DNA of 41,889 bases from an uncultured Alphaproteobacteria bacterium (GCA_946188105.1 CAMHTQ010000004.1:1-41889); one strand, 5' to 3'; numbered from the stretch's first letter, positions 1 through 8,170 are shown. Notes: generated by a model from the sequence alone, not told the origin. Program-made: numbers and translations.

Positions 1-184
1 CCAATTCATCTTTACCATCTTTGGCCAATGTTTTTAATTTATCCAATGCACCATAAACAATGTTTTCGGCAACTTCTTTTTTACCGTCCCACATAACGAC
101 ATTGATACATTTTGCAACAACCAGATTGTTATATTTTGAATCTGGCAAAATTTCGCGCTTTGTTGCAGCTTTACGTCTTGACAT
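1..184 (-). CDS. rpsG: 30S ribosomal protein S7, N-terminal part (runs off the window)
   Basis: The first 61 codons read [18 protein letters not shown]..., with [19 protein letters not shown] following, which is the conserved N-terminus of ribosomal protein S7. S7 binds the 3' major domain of 16S rRNA and nucleates assembly of the 30S head. The ATG at 184-182 is preceded by AAAGGA, a good ribosome binding site. It lies 61 bases downstream of rpsL on the same strand, the usual str-operon order rpsL-rpsG-fusA-tuf, so fusA probably follows outside the window. The C-terminal part is missing only because the window ends. Confidence 0.95.
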   Translation of the reverse strand, partial: MSRRKAATKREILPDSKYNNLVVAKCINVVMWDGKKEVAENIVYGALDKLKTLAKDGKDEL

Positions 185-245
185 ATTTTTTATCCTTTTA
201 TTTCTTCACCCTTGCGGATTACTCACCTATAATAATTACAGATGT

Positions 246-617
246 TTATTTCTTTGCTTTTGCCCCATATAAAGAGCGACCTTGTTTTCTAGATTCGACA
301 CCCTTGGTATCCAAAACACCACGAATGATATGGTATTTAACACCAGGCAAGTCCTTTACACGACCACCACGAATCATAACCACGCTGTGTTCCTGCAAAT
401 TGTGTCCTTCGCCAGGAATATATGCAGTAACCTCACGACCATTTGCCAATTTCACACGGGCAACTTTACGTTGAGCAGAGTTAGGTTTCTTAGGTGTTGT
501 GGTATACACACGTGTGCAAACACCACGTTTTTGTGGACTTTCCATCATATCAGGAGCGGTACTTTTTACCACTTTTCTTTTACGAGGTTTCCGAATCAGT
601 TGATTTACTGTTGGCAT
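246..617 (-). CDS. rpsL: 30S ribosomal protein S12
   Basis: The 123-residue product is full length for S12 and starts [14 protein letters not shown]12 sits at the interface of the ribosomal subunits and takes part in decoding accuracy. The conserved segments TTPKKPNSA and [10 protein letters not shown] are intact. K in TPKKPNS and K in RVKDLPGV are the residues where streptomycin-resistance changes occur in other bacteria, and both are the sensitive-type lysine here. It is the first gene of the str operon, with rpsG following 61 bases later, transcribed from the promoter at 769-797. Confidence 0.98.
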   Translation of the reverse strand: MPTVNQLIRKPRKRKVVKSTAPDMMESPQKRGVCTRVYTTTPKKPNSAQRKVARVKLANGREVTAYIPGEGHNLQEHSVVMIRGGRVKDLPGVKYHIIRGVLDTKGVESRKQGRSLYGAKAKK

Positions 618-768
618 TCAAAATCTCTTTGTTTTTACTTTACTTTTTGTTTACATAAAACCACCCAATCGGACTTATACCAAATGCATTGCACTTGCTT
701 ATAAATCCGCAAAAAGTGCGGTTTTCTGTGTTTTTCCTACTTTCCTTATTTACACGGAAAGCAGACCC

Positions 769-797
769 AGTATAAACTCGAACTTTAAAATTGTCAA
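769..797 (-). promoter_or_regulatory. Sigma-70 promoter of rpsL-rpsG
   Basis: On the minus strand TTGACA (797-792), a 17-base spacer and TATACT (774-769) form a near-consensus promoter. Initiation would fall near 762, giving a leader of about 145 bases before rpsL. The stretch 618-967 otherwise contains no convincing gene; the leader could hold str-operon regulation but I see no recognisable S7-binding structure. Confidence 0.8.
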
Positions 798-910
798 GAA
801 ATATTCTGTGAAAAACCGCAGATTTTACGGTTGTCAACAAACTGATATCCAGAAATCCGCCACACCCACAGCCAGATAAAAAAATTTATTCCCAAAAACA
901 AATAATTACA

Positions 911-945
911 CAAAAAAAATCAGACCCGACAATCGTCGGGTCTGA
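911..945 (-). terminator. Rho-independent terminator of the outer-membrane protein gene at 968-1801
   Basis: An 11-bp perfect stem (920-930 with 935-945, core CAGACCCGAC) with a 4-base AATC loop is followed on the minus strand by a T-run (919-912). It lies 23 bases past the stop codon of the preceding minus-strand gene. Confidence 0.9.
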
Positions 946-967
946 TATATTACTTTTTATAACCGGA

Positions 968-1801
968 TTAAAATTCGGCACCGAATTTAGCACCAAACAC
1001 TACACCATCTTGGAATACCCATTCACCATTTTTACGATGTCTGATATCTCCACCCAGATACGCACCAACATACTTTGTTGGTTTTATGTTATAATTCAAA
1101 CCAATTTTTCCAGTCCATGCACCTGCATTATGTGTTTTTACACCATGATGACCACGACCACGATATGTATCATCTAAACATCCTGTGTATTCGGCACCCG
1201 CGACCAAATTCCAATGTTTATTGAACACAAATTGACCATCCATTCCCAAAACAGCAAAATGACGACCACGCCACCATATTGATGTTTCGTCCCAGTTAAA
1301 TGATCTGGTATTCCAATATTTTAACAAAGCATGCATTGCAAATGTAAAATTGGATGTTATATAGCCACCACGAACACCAGCCGTCCAAGTATATTCGGTT
1401 CCAGTACCTGCAGCATTATTACCCATTTTCAAAAAATCTTTGTGATATCCCCAAATTGGGTTCACAGCATAACCACCAACCAAATCCATATTCCAATTAC
1501 GTCTGGTTACCGCGCGATAATTCGCACCCAATGACAAATCATCCCAAGACCATTTATCAAAAGAACGTCTGTCACGAACAGTCGTAGATACAGACAAATC
1601 AAATCTGTCGGTAAAACCATATCCAAATTCTTCATTCAAAGCCCAGCTGTCCACATGCTTTGTTCTGGAACCCAAATCAGTTACACTGTAAAAATGATTT
1701 TGTCTGGGCATATATAATGGATTGCCATCAATAAAATTCGCAGCGTTTGCCCCTGAAACCGCAAATACAGCAACCAAAGAAGATAAAGCTAATTTTTTCA
1801 T
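968..1801 (-). CDS. Outer-membrane beta-barrel protein, paralogue 1
   Basis: The 277-residue product begins MKKLALSSLVAVFAVSGANA, a clear signal peptide with predicted cleavage after ANA. The mature part alternates aromatic and polar residues as a transmembrane beta-barrel does and ends FGAKFGAEF, a C-terminal aromatic residue recognised by the BAM machinery. The next minus-strand gene upstream (1921-2724) is a paralogue with the same opening (IDGNPLYMP..HFYSV), the same central W-T-A-G-V-R-G-G block and the same C-terminal block (KYVGAY..GDI.HR). A longer frame upstream exists, but the ATG at 1801 has AAAGGA in front and starts directly at the signal peptide. The family is not one I can name; a porin or adhesin role is a guess. 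Confidence 0.8.
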   Translation of the reverse strand: MKKLALSSLVAVFAVSGANAANFIDGNPLYMPRQNHFYSVTDLGSRTKHVDSWALNEEFGYGFTDRFDLSVSTTVRDRRSFDKWSWDDLSLGANYRAVTRRNWNMDLVGGYAVNPIWGYHKDFLKMGNNAAGTGTEYTWTAGVRGGYITSNFTFAMHALLKYWNTRSFNWDETSIWWRGRHFAVLGMDGQFVFNKHWNLVAGAEYTGCLDDTYRGRGHHGVKTHNAGAWTGKIGLNYNIKPTKYVGAYLGGDIRHRKNGEWVFQDGVVFGAKFGAEF

Positions 1802-1837
1802 GAATAATCCTTTCTTTAAATGTTTCACTCTAATCAC

Positions 1838-1866
1838 ATTTTACCACACACATATTCCTAAATCAA
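1838..1866 (-). promoter_or_regulatory. Promoter of outer-membrane paralogue 1
   Basis: TTGATT (1866-1861), 17-base spacer, TAAAAT (1843-1838) on the minus strand. The spacer begins with TAGGAATATG, which is also found in the promoter of the second paralogue at 2779-2808, so the promoter was duplicated with the gene. Confidence 0.6.
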
Positions 1867-1870
1867 AGCA

Positions 1871-1896
1871 AAATCCCGGCCAAACGGTCGGGATTT
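1871..1896 (-). terminator. Terminator of outer-membrane paralogue 2
   Basis: An 11-bp inverted repeat (1871-1881 with 1886-1896, core AATCCCGGCC, one G-T pair) lies 24 bases past the stop of the gene at 1921-2724. Minus-strand bases after it are T-rich but interrupted. It abuts the -35 box of the next gene. Confidence 0.65.
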
Positions 1897-1920
1897 GTAT
1901 ATTTATATGGTGATTGACGA

Positions 1921-2724
1921 TTAGAAGTCGATACCGAATTTAGCACCAAATGCAAAACCGTCTCTCCATTGCCATTCGTCAGCAGCAGCACCGCCACGAT
2001 GATCAATATCACCCTTGATATATGCACCAACATACTTTGTTGCATCGATGTTATAGTTTACACCAAGTGTGCCACTCCATACCCCAGCATTTTTAGCGCC
2101 ATCATCTGTGATACCTGTATATTCAGCACCAGCAAGCAAACTCAACTTGTCGCACAATACATATTGGCCATCTACACCAACTTTCCATGCGTGTACGCTG
2201 GTAAGATCATCACCCCAGTTGAAAGATTCTGTATTGCCATAAACATATTCAACGTGACCAGCAAGTGTGAATACAGGAGTTACAAAACCACCACGAACAC
2301 CAGCTGTCCATTTATAACCAATCAAATCTTTATCAAACCAGAAATTGTCATCCAATACTTTTGAATGAGCAAACATATAACCATCAACAGCATATTCGCC
2401 ATATGCATCAACTTTCCAGCCCTTCATATCCAAAGCACGGAATGTTGCTTTCAAGCCCAAATCTTGCCATGCATAGTCATCAAAAGATTCCATTTCAGCC
2501 AAAGATGTTCTGACTGTTACAGCCAATTGATCTGTAACACCATAACCAAATTCTTCACCCAATGCCCAATCTTCTGTTGCTTCAGAATGAGAACCCAAAG
2601 ATGTTACACTGTAAAAGTGACCTGCCTTTGGCATATATAATGGATTTCCGTCAATAACATTTGCAGCGTGTGCACCTGAAACTGCAAAAACAGCGATTAA
2701 AGAAGATAAAGCTAATTTTTTCAT
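1921..2724 (-). CDS. Outer-membrane beta-barrel protein, paralogue 2
   Basis: The 267-residue product starts MKKLALSSLIAVFAVSGAHA, a signal peptide nearly identical to that of the neighbour at 968-1801. It continues NVIDGNPLYMPKAGHFYSV and ends FAFGAKFGIDF, an aromatic C-terminus of barrel type. Repeated acidic and aromatic alternation (for example ESFNWGDD, NAGVWSGTLGVNYNID) supports beta-strands in the outer membrane. The start is supported by AAAGGA in front of the ATG. Tandem duplication with separate promoters and terminators suggests that each copy can be expressed alone. Function unknown beyond an outer-membrane barrel. Confidence 0.8.
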   Translation of the reverse strand: MKKLALSSLIAVFAVSGAHAANVIDGNPLYMPKAGHFYSVTSLGSHSEATEDWALGEEFGYGVTDQLAVTVRTSLAEMESFDDYAWQDLGLKATFRALDMKGWKVDAYGEYAVDGYMFAHSKVLDDNFWFDKDLIGYKWTAGVRGGFVTPVFTLAGHVEYVYGNTESFNWGDDLTSVHAWKVGVDGQYVLCDKLSLLAGAEYTGITDDGAKNAGVWSGTLGVNYNIDATKYVGAYIKGDIDHRGGAAADEWQWRDGFAFGAKFGIDF

Positions 2725-2778
2725 TTTATATCCTTTCCTTTTTGTTAATCGAAACAGGTTTTGTTTCCTGTTACTATC

Positions 2779-2808
2779 ATTTTAGTATGCTCATATTCCT
2801 AATGTCAA
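2779..2808 (-). promoter_or_regulatory. Promoter of outer-membrane paralogue 2
   Basis: TTGACA (2808-2803), 18-base spacer starting TTAGGAATATG, TAAAAT (2784-2779) on the minus strand; sequence closely resembles the promoter of paralogue 1. Confidence 0.65.
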
Positions 2809-2820
2809 AAAAAAGATTAT

Positions 2821-2849
2821 TTGTAAAATCATAAATTATGTGTTATAAT
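2821..2849 (+). promoter_or_regulatory. Possible orphan plus-strand promoter
   Basis: TTGTAA (2821-2826), 17 bases, TATAAT (2844-2849) preceded by TGT (extended -10). No open reading frame follows; the next plus-strand signal is the hairpin at 2883-2911, so any transcript would be about 55-60 bases. It may be a small RNA or a chance match. Confidence 0.35.
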
Positions 2850-2882
2850 GCCCGCCGAATTTTTAGTTATTTTTTTAACTCC

Positions 2883-2911
2883 AAAAAAACCTAGGGAAAC
2901 CTAGGTTTTTT
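2883..2911. terminator. Bidirectional hairpin terminator
   Basis: The inverted repeat AACCTAGG / CCTAGGTT with a GAAA loop (2888-2895, 2900-2907) is flanked by A-run and T-run, so it can work on both strands. On the minus strand it follows mltG by 60 bases. Confidence 0.8.
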
Positions 2912-2970
2912 ATTAAATATTTTAATGATTATATTTTTTTATAAAAATCTCTATGACGGAATCAACGATA

Positions 2971-3978
2971 TTATTTTTTTATTTTTTTTATCTCTCGCCA
3001 GTCAGCATGATTTTTTAAATGCTCCTCATAACTATTTGAAAACCGATGTCCACCCTGCCCGTCTGCCACAAAAAACAGGTAATTTGTATCTGCTGGCTTT
3101 AACACCGCCTTTAACGCAGCCGCCCCAACATTCGCAATTGGTCCTGGTGGCAACCCTGCATTACGATATGTATTATATGGATTTTCCAATTTCAAATGTC
3201 CGGTCAGTAATGGTTCGCCCTGCATATCACCCAAACCATCTGTTAAAACATAAACAACGGTTGGATCGGCCTGTAACCGCATTCCCGACCGCAATCTGTT
3301 CAAATACACACTGGCCACAATTGGCATTTCCGAAGTTTTTGGTGTTTCTTTTTGCACAATCGATGCCAATGTTACAACCTCGTTCCAATTCTTTAACGGA
3401 CGTGGCATTGATCTGGATTCAAAATTCGCTTTTACCGATTCCATTTTGCGACGCGCCAAATCCAACACTGCCAACCGTGGTGTTCCGCGTCCCACCGTAT
3501 ATGTATCTGGGAAAATATCACCATCCCTGACATTACAAACCAATGCAGTATTTCCAGGATTACAATCCACAGCCCCCGATAAAGTCGAATCATTTGCCAA
3601 CAATATCTTTATCTGTTTAATTGTTAGCCCTTCGGGAATTAAAATTTTAGTTTTTGCAACATCGCCATTTACCAACTTTCTGGCAATTCGCCAAGATGAT
3701 GCACCACGTGGGATTTCATATTGTCCAACACGAATCTTGCCCCCTTGGGCGCGCACAGCCAATTTAAATGAAGAAGCCGAATCGATTAAATCATATTTTT
3801 TCAAAGTATTCGCAACATCACTGACGGTTGCACCCGGTGCCACCGTAACCAACACAGGTTTACGTGTTGAATAACCAAACCAAGTGAATCCCAAGCCCAA
3901 CAATACAGCCACTGCAATAACAAGGCCGGTATGTTTTTTTAACAAACGTTTGAAAAATTTTCTCACTTGCCTGAACAT
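2971..3978 (-). CDS. mltG: Endolytic murein transglycosylase MltG
   Basis: MltG cleaves nascent peptidoglycan strands at the outer face of the inner membrane and is thought to end glycan synthesis. The 335-residue product has a short basic N-terminus, one membrane segment (about residues 17-36, TGLVIAVAVLLGLGFTW) and a YceG domain with a LysM-like part. Visible family motifs are IPEGLTIKQI, GDIFPDTYTV, LASIVQKETP (the Glu after QK is the catalytic residue), YLNRL, LQADPTVVY and PYNTYRNAGLPPGPI. Length is normal for the family. The ATG at 3978 is chosen; an upstream TTG three codons earlier is possible, and neither has a strong ribosome binding site. Confidence 0.93.
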   Translation of the reverse strand: MFRQVRKFFKRLLKKHTGLVIAVAVLLGLGFTWFGYSTRKPVLVTVAPGATVSDVANTLKKYDLIDSASSFKLAVRAQGGKIRVGQYEIPRGASSWRIARKLVNGDVAKTKILIPEGLTIKQIKILLANDSTLSGAVDCNPGNTALVCNVRDGDIFPDTYTVGRGTPRLAVLDLARRKMESVKANFESRSMPRPLKNWNEVVTLASIVQKETPKTSEMPIVASVYLNRLRSGMRLQADPTVVYVLTDGLGDMQGEPLLTGHLKLENPYNTYRNAGLPPGPIANVGAAALKAVLKPADTNYLFFVADGQGGHRFSNSYEEHLKNHADWREIKKIKK

Positions 3979-4034
3979 AGCTTTCAAATTATCACAAAAA
4001 AAATTTGCATTGTCAAAAAGACAAAGTAAAAAAA

Positions 4035-4472
4035 CTATCCAATTTTTTGCTTTTGCATTTGATCGATAAAATTTTTCGCAGGTAAAAATAAATCTTCTTT
4101 ATGCTTTTTCAACATATAATCCGCATTCATCCAATACCAGCCAGAACATTTATCTGGCTCCATAACATATGCTGTGCGAAAAACAGGTAATTTTGCATAA
4201 CAATGTATCGTTACATAATGTTTATCATCGGAAAATATATCATTTGTTACACCAACAATACGAAAATCATTTGGTTTTAAATAAATATTCGTTTCTTCAA
4301 TCAATTCACGTGCAGCACATTGTTCTGGGGTTTCACCAAATTCCAAATGTCCCCCCGGTGGTGCCCATGTACCCCATCCATGTTTGGACAAACGATGTCC
4401 AAATAAAGTCTGCCCATTTGGATCTTGAACCCAACACCCAACACCAACACGAACAATTTTATTTTCAGACAT
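4035..4472 (-). CDS. Nudix hydrolase, NUDT15/MTH2-like
   Basis: Nudix enzymes hydrolyse nucleoside diphosphates linked to another group, often damaged or surplus nucleotides. The 145-residue protein has WAPPGGHLEFGE, then AARELIEET and an Asn-Ile where the consensus box GX5EX7REUXEEXGU has Gly-hydrophobic. Thus one Gly of the box is Asn; the metal-binding Glu residues are kept. PPGGHLEFGE is typical of NUDT15-like enzymes. The start at 4472 has AAGGAA in front; a longer frame upstream lacks this. It is divergent from the radical SAM gene at 4604 and is a paralogue of the Nudix gene at 6239-6655. Substrate unknown. Confidence 0.88.
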   Translation of the reverse strand: MSENKIVRVGVGCWVQDPNGQTLFGHRLSKHGWGTWAPPGGHLEFGETPEQCAARELIEETNIYLKPNDFRIVGVTNDIFSDDKHYVTIHCYAKLPVFRTAYVMEPDKCSGWYWMNADYMLKKHKEDLFLPAKNFIDQMQKQKIG

Positions 4473-4546
4473 TTTATTTCCTTGAATTACAGAACCACTA
4501 TAATACCCCCCACACAAAACACAAGAGTTATTTCATTTACAATATA

Positions 4547-4574
4547 TTGACAAACATTATATTTGTATTATAAT
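4547..4574 (+). promoter_or_regulatory. Promoter of the radical SAM operon
   Basis: TTGACA (4547-4552), 16-base spacer, TATAAT (4569-4574): both boxes are consensus. Initiation near 4581 leaves a 23-base leader holding AGGAA before the ATG. Confidence 0.85.
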
Positions 4575-4603
4575 AACAATTATACAAAACCACAGGAAAA
4601 AAT

Positions 4604-5440
4604 ATGAATTCGGGATTAGTCCTCAGTTTTAAAATTACAAATTGGTGCGATTTGCATTGCGCCCATTGTTGTGAACGCAGCAATAAGCACAACAACCCAA
4701 ATTTTATGCCTTTGGAAAAATTGGATAAGTATTTATCAGAATCTACAACTTTTGACATTCATCCTGACCAATTATTAACCATTGGTGGCGGCGAAGCAAT
4801 GGCACCATACATGCTGAACAACCCAAGATACATTCCAACAGCATTGGACTTAATTTACTCCACCGGATATATTCCAACAATAAAAACAAACGGCACATGG
4901 GGTAATAACGACAGATTGCGTATCAAAATTTTATCTGATATTTCTAACCGTGCATACAAATATGGTAAATTAGTTACATTGGATATTTCTGTGGATGAAT
5001 TTCATAATAATATCAGCGGTGTTGTAAAGATAATTTCAAACACATTAACAAATATGGATTTTTGTTATGCAATAAGAATTTGCCTTGTTGGATTTAATAC
5101 AGACGCTTCAAAAACAGCATTACATTCTGTACAACAAGAATTACAAACTATGAAATTTACAATCGAACCAACAATCGCAGGCGACTGGATGATTTGTGCA
5201 CCTAACTCACAGATTGGCACATATATGTATAACGATTACAACACACCAATATATAATCTGGGACGCGCAAAACAAACCAAAACATTTACAGCCACAACTA
5301 ATCCAAATGGTAACGATGGATTTAATTGTTTACAAATTGACAACAACGATTCGGCAACATTGAATTACACATATCGCGAACCAATTAAAAACCGTCCATT
5401 AAAAGAAGTATTACGATCATTAATGTCCAAGGCATATTAA
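4604..5440 (+). CDS. Radical SAM protein of unknown substrate
   Basis: The 278-residue protein carries the radical SAM cluster motif CX3CX2C near its N-terminus (C15-D-L-H-C19-A-H-C22) for the [4Fe-4S] cluster that cleaves S-adenosylmethionine, and TIGGGEA (59-65), the GGE motif that binds the SAM amino group. A strand segment LDISVDEFH follows. Only isolated Cys residues remain in the C-terminal half, so there is no full SPASM or twitch set of auxiliary-cluster ligands. Its stop is one base before the ATG of the next gene, so the two are translationally coupled. Two Nudix genes flank the pair. Radical SAM enzymes of this shape often modify peptides or small molecules; the coupled repeat-rich protein is a possible substrate or partner, which is inference. 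Confidence 0.85.
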   Translation: MNSGLVLSFKITNWCDLHCAHCCERSNKHNNPNFMPLEKLDKYLSESTTFDIHPDQLLTIGGGEAMAPYMLNNPRYIPTALDLIYSTGYIPTIKTNGTWGNNDRLRIKILSDISNRAYKYGKLVTLDISVDEFHNNISGVVKIISNTLTNMDFCYAIRICLVGFNTDASKTALHSVQQELQTMKFTIEPTIAGDWMICAPNSQIGTYMYNDYNTPIYNLGRAKQTKTFTATTNPNGNDGFNCLQIDNNDSATLNYTYREPIKNRPLKEVLRSLMSKAY

Positions 5441-5441
5441 A

Positions 5442-6230
5442 ATGAACAATAAAATATCTGACATTTTTACTGAATACGAAACCACAGGAATTTCCGAGGT
5501 TATTTATAACCTAAATTCCAAAAATCCAGATATGCACATTGTTAATACTCATTTCAAAGATTCTGTTGCCAACCGCATAACAACATTTTCTGAATTATTT
5601 TTAGAATGGTATTTATTCAACTCTGACCAAGAAAAAAATATAAAAACTTTTTTAAAAACCGAAAAAATCGATGACATCTTTACCGAAACCGAATTTATGG
5701 ATTTAATGTGTGGCAAAGCATATCTAGACGAAATTTTGATAGTATATGTATATGAAAAATTACCATTTGTGATATCTGCACCAAAATTAAAACGTATAAA
5801 CAATGCAATTCAAAATACAGTTCCAAATGCGTATTTAATAAATGCACCACAAAACATTGTTGCAAAAATCCAAGATTTAATAAACCAACACAACACACAA
5901 CATCGCAACAATGTAAAACAAGCCAAGAAAAAATATCGCGAAACCCATCGTGAACAAATTGCAAACTACGACAAACAATACAAACAAACACACAAAGAAC
6001 AAATCAACCAACGTGCAAACGAATATAACAAAGCACACCCTGAACATCGCCGTGCAAAAGATAAAAAATATTACGAATCACACCGTGAACAACGCAACGC
6101 CAAAGACAGAGAATATTACGCAAAAAATAAAGAAAAAGTAAAACAACGCGTAAAAGAATATTATGAAAAAAACAAAGAAAAAATCAACCAACGCGCCCGC
6201 GAACAATATGCAAAATCTAAACAAAGATAA
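5442..6230 (+). CDS. Unknown protein with C-terminal 15-residue charged repeats
   Basis: I do not recognise the first 160 residues, which are acidic and rich in Phe, Ile and Leu. From residue 162 to the end (262) there are nearly seven copies of a 15-residue unit with consensus x-K-x-Y-Y-x-x-(H/N)-(R/K)-E-(Q/K)-x-x-x-R, very basic and probably a long helix or coiled coil. Such Tyr/Lys/Glu repeats occur in scattered bacterial and phage proteins and may bind nucleic acid. The gene starts one base after the stop of the radical SAM gene, so the two products are likely made together. It could be a substrate, scaffold or nucleic-acid tether for the radical SAM enzyme; none of these is shown by the sequence. 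Confidence 0.7.
   Translation: MNNKISDIFTEYETTGISEVIYNLNSKNPDMHIVNTHFKDSVANRITTFSELFLEWYLFNSDQEKNIKTFLKTEKIDDIFTETEFMDLMCGKAYLDEILIVYVYEKLPFVISAPKLKRINNAIQNTVPNAYLINAPQNIVAKIQDLINQHNTQHRNNVKQAKKKYRETHREQIANYDKQYKQTHKEQINQRANEYNKAHPEHRRAKDKKYYESHREQRNAKDREYYAKNKEKVKQRVKEYYEKNKEKINQRAREQYAKSKQR
5925..6227 (+). repeat. 45-bp coding repeats (15-residue units, about 6.7 copies)
   Basis: Units begin at residues 162, 177, 192, 207, 222, 237 and 252 of the protein encoded at 5442-6230. Units 5 and 6 (NKEKVKQR, NKEKINQR) are the most alike, suggesting recent duplication at the 3' end. Confidence 0.85.
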
Positions 6231-6238
6231 ATACTAAT

Positions 6239-6655
6239 TCATGCACCAAAAACTTTCTGGTTCAATAAATTCTTAACGGGCCAAAATAACTTTCTGGGCA
6301 ATTTATCCATATCAAACCAACACCACCCTGCACATGATTTTTTTTCTATCACCGATGGCATCATTTTTACATCTCGGACCATATAATGAGCATTTATATA
6401 ATGCAAACCATTTGCAAAATCATCTGTATTTTGAATATATTCCAACATCCGCGGAGTGATATGAATTCCGGTTTCTTCCCATGTTTCACGAATCGCCGCA
6501 TCAACCAACGACTCATTGTTTTCGGGCTTTCCACCCGGCACACTCCACATATGAAAACCTTGCTTGGATAAACGCAACCCCATCAAAACCTGATTTTTTG
6601 GATTAAACAACCAAACCCGAACACCAGTTTTAATAACACCATTTTCCGTTTCCAT
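6239..6655 (-). CDS. Nudix hydrolase, second paralogue
   Basis: The 138-residue protein has an intact Nudix box: G-K-P-E-N-N-E, seven residues, then RETWEETGI. It hydrolyses a nucleotide-type substrate that cannot be named from sequence. It is a paralogue of the gene at 4035-4472: both share G-x-RLSK-x-G, the W-x-x-PGG turn and a C-terminal block C-x-GW-x-W followed by PxKNxxxQ. It is convergent with the repeat-protein gene (8 bases apart). The ATG at 6655 has AAGG in front; a TTG two codons upstream is less likely. Confidence 0.88.
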   Translation of the reverse strand: METENGVIKTGVRVWLFNPKNQVLMGLRLSKQGFHMWSVPGGKPENNESLVDAAIRETWEETGIHITPRMLEYIQNTDDFANGLHYINAHYMVRDVKMMPSVIEKKSCAGWCWFDMDKLPRKLFWPVKNLLNQKVFGA

Positions 6656-6684
6656 AACCAAACCTTATACAAATAACAAAAACA

Positions 6685-6761
<77 letters not shown>

Positions 6762-6773
6762 CATATCGTTGCA

Positions 6774-6801
6774 ATATTATCAGTATTAAACCAAAATACA
6801 A
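6774..6801 (-). promoter_or_regulatory. Promoter of tRNA-Pro
   Basis: TTGTAT (6801-6796), 16 bases, TAATAT (6779-6774) on the minus strand, 12 bases before the mature 5' end. It lies directly after the fabF stop codon. Confidence 0.55.
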
Positions 6802-6807
6802 TTAAAT

Positions 6808-8058
6808 TTATTTTACGCGTTTAAATACAACAGACGCATTTGTTCCGCCAAATCCAAACGAATTACTTAATGCAACATTTACATCACGTTTTTGTGCAAC
6901 ATTTGGAACCAGGTTGAAATCACCAACCTCAGGTATAGGATTTTCTAAATTTATTGTTGGTGGAACAATGTTATCACGAATACTTAACACACTGAATATT
7001 GCCTCAATCGCACCAGCCGCACCCAACAAATGTCCAGTCATAGATTTTGTTGATGACATACAAGCAGAATTATCACCAAACAATTCACGAACCGCAGCCA
7101 ATTCACCAACATCACCCAAACCTGTTGATGTTCCATGTGCATTGATATAGTCAACATCAGATGGTTTTAAATCTGCATCTTGTAATGCCACCTTCATTGC
7201 ACGCAATCCACCCTCGCCATTTGGTGCTGGGGCGGTAATATGATGTGCATCAGCCGTCATACCATACCCTGCAACTTCGGCATAAATTTTTGCACCGCGT
7301 TTCACAGCATGTTCATATTCTTCCAAAACCAATACACCGGCACCCTCGCCCAGAACGAATCCATCACGATCCGCATCCCATGGACGAGACGCACGTGTTG
7401 GTTCATCATTACGTGTTGATAATGCCTTTAACGCAGAAAATCCACCTAATCCCAATTGTGTAACTGCGGCCTCGGTTCCACCTGCTAACATTAAATCGGC
7501 CTGACCTGCACGAATAAAATTGACCGCCTCGGCAATAGAATGAGACCCTGTCGCACATGCCGTTGCCACAGAAATATTTGGACCTTTTAATCCGTATTTA
7601 ATAGAAACCTGACCAGCAGTCATATTGATAATTGCCTTTGGAACAAAGAAAGGACTTATAAAACGCGGACCTGATTTTGTTAATTCAACACATGTATCAT
7701 ATATAGATTGAACACCACCGATACCACTGCCGATTGACACGCCAAAACGTTCTTTATCACCATCATAATCAATTAAATTAGCATCACGCATGGCCTCGTC
7801 TGCAGCAACAACACCATACAACATTGCCCGATCCATTTTGCGTTGTTCACGTGGTTCAATCACACTATCAGGATTAAAATCCCCGGCATTTTCACCACGC
7901 ACAGGAATACCAGCAATCTTGGATGCATATTCAGTTGTATCAAAAGTATCAATTTGGCGAATTCCAGACACACCATTTAAAATATTTTTCCACGCATATT
8001 CAACCCCAGTTCCAACCGGAGAAACAATACCCATACCTGTTACAACAACTCTTTTCAT
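6808..8058 (-). CDS. fabF: 3-oxoacyl-[acyl-carrier-protein] synthase II
   Basis: FabF condenses malonyl-ACP with acyl-ACP in fatty acid elongation. The 416-residue product has normal length. The catalytic Cys lies in ATACATGSH, the two active-site His in NAHGTSTGLGD and MTGHLLGAAG, and the active-site Lys in STKSMTGH. The C-terminal glycine-rich motif NSFGFGGTNAS is present. The ATG at 8058 starts MKRVVVTGMG, the usual N-terminus, and has AAAGGA upstream; a longer frame upstream is not supported. It lies downstream of acpP on the same strand with a terminator between, so it may be expressed by read-through or a local promoter. Confidence 0.97.
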   Translation of the reverse strand: MKRVVVTGMGIVSPVGTGVEYAWKNILNGVSGIRQIDTFDTTEYASKIAGIPVRGENAGDFNPDSVIEPREQRKMDRAMLYGVVAADEAMRDANLIDYDGDKERFGVSIGSGIGGVQSIYDTCVELTKSGPRFISPFFVPKAIINMTAGQVSIKYGLKGPNISVATACATGSHSIAEAVNFIRAGQADLMLAGGTEAAVTQLGLGGFSALKALSTRNDEPTRASRPWDADRDGFVLGEGAGVLVLEEYEHAVKRGAKIYAEVAGYGMTADAHHITAPAPNGEGGLRAMKVALQDADLKPSDVDYINAHGTSTGLGDVGELAAVRELFGDNSACMSSTKSMTGHLLGAAGAIEAIFSVLSIRDNIVPPTINLENPIPEVGDFNLVPNVAQKRDVNVALSNSFGFGGTNASVVFKRVK

Positions 8059-8117
8059 AACTATATATCCTTTATTTAAAGTCAACACATCATAATATAT
8101 TTAAATAAAAATATACA

Positions 8118-8147
8118 GAAAAAAAATCCGCCACATATATGGCGGAT
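8118..8147 (-). terminator. Terminator between acpP and fabF
   Basis: Stem ATCCGCCA / TGGCGGAT (8126-8133, 8140-8147) with a 6-base loop, followed on the minus strand by T7. It lies 23 bases past acpP and probably makes acpP more abundant than fabF. Confidence 0.88.
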
Positions 8148-8170
8148 AATATTAAACATCGAAACACTTA

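Noticed and set aside
282..840. Frames opposite rpsL (plus strand) and in its leader (640-840, minus strand)
   Set aside because: The first is a shadow of rpsL; the second has no ribosome binding site and covers the promoter of rpsL.
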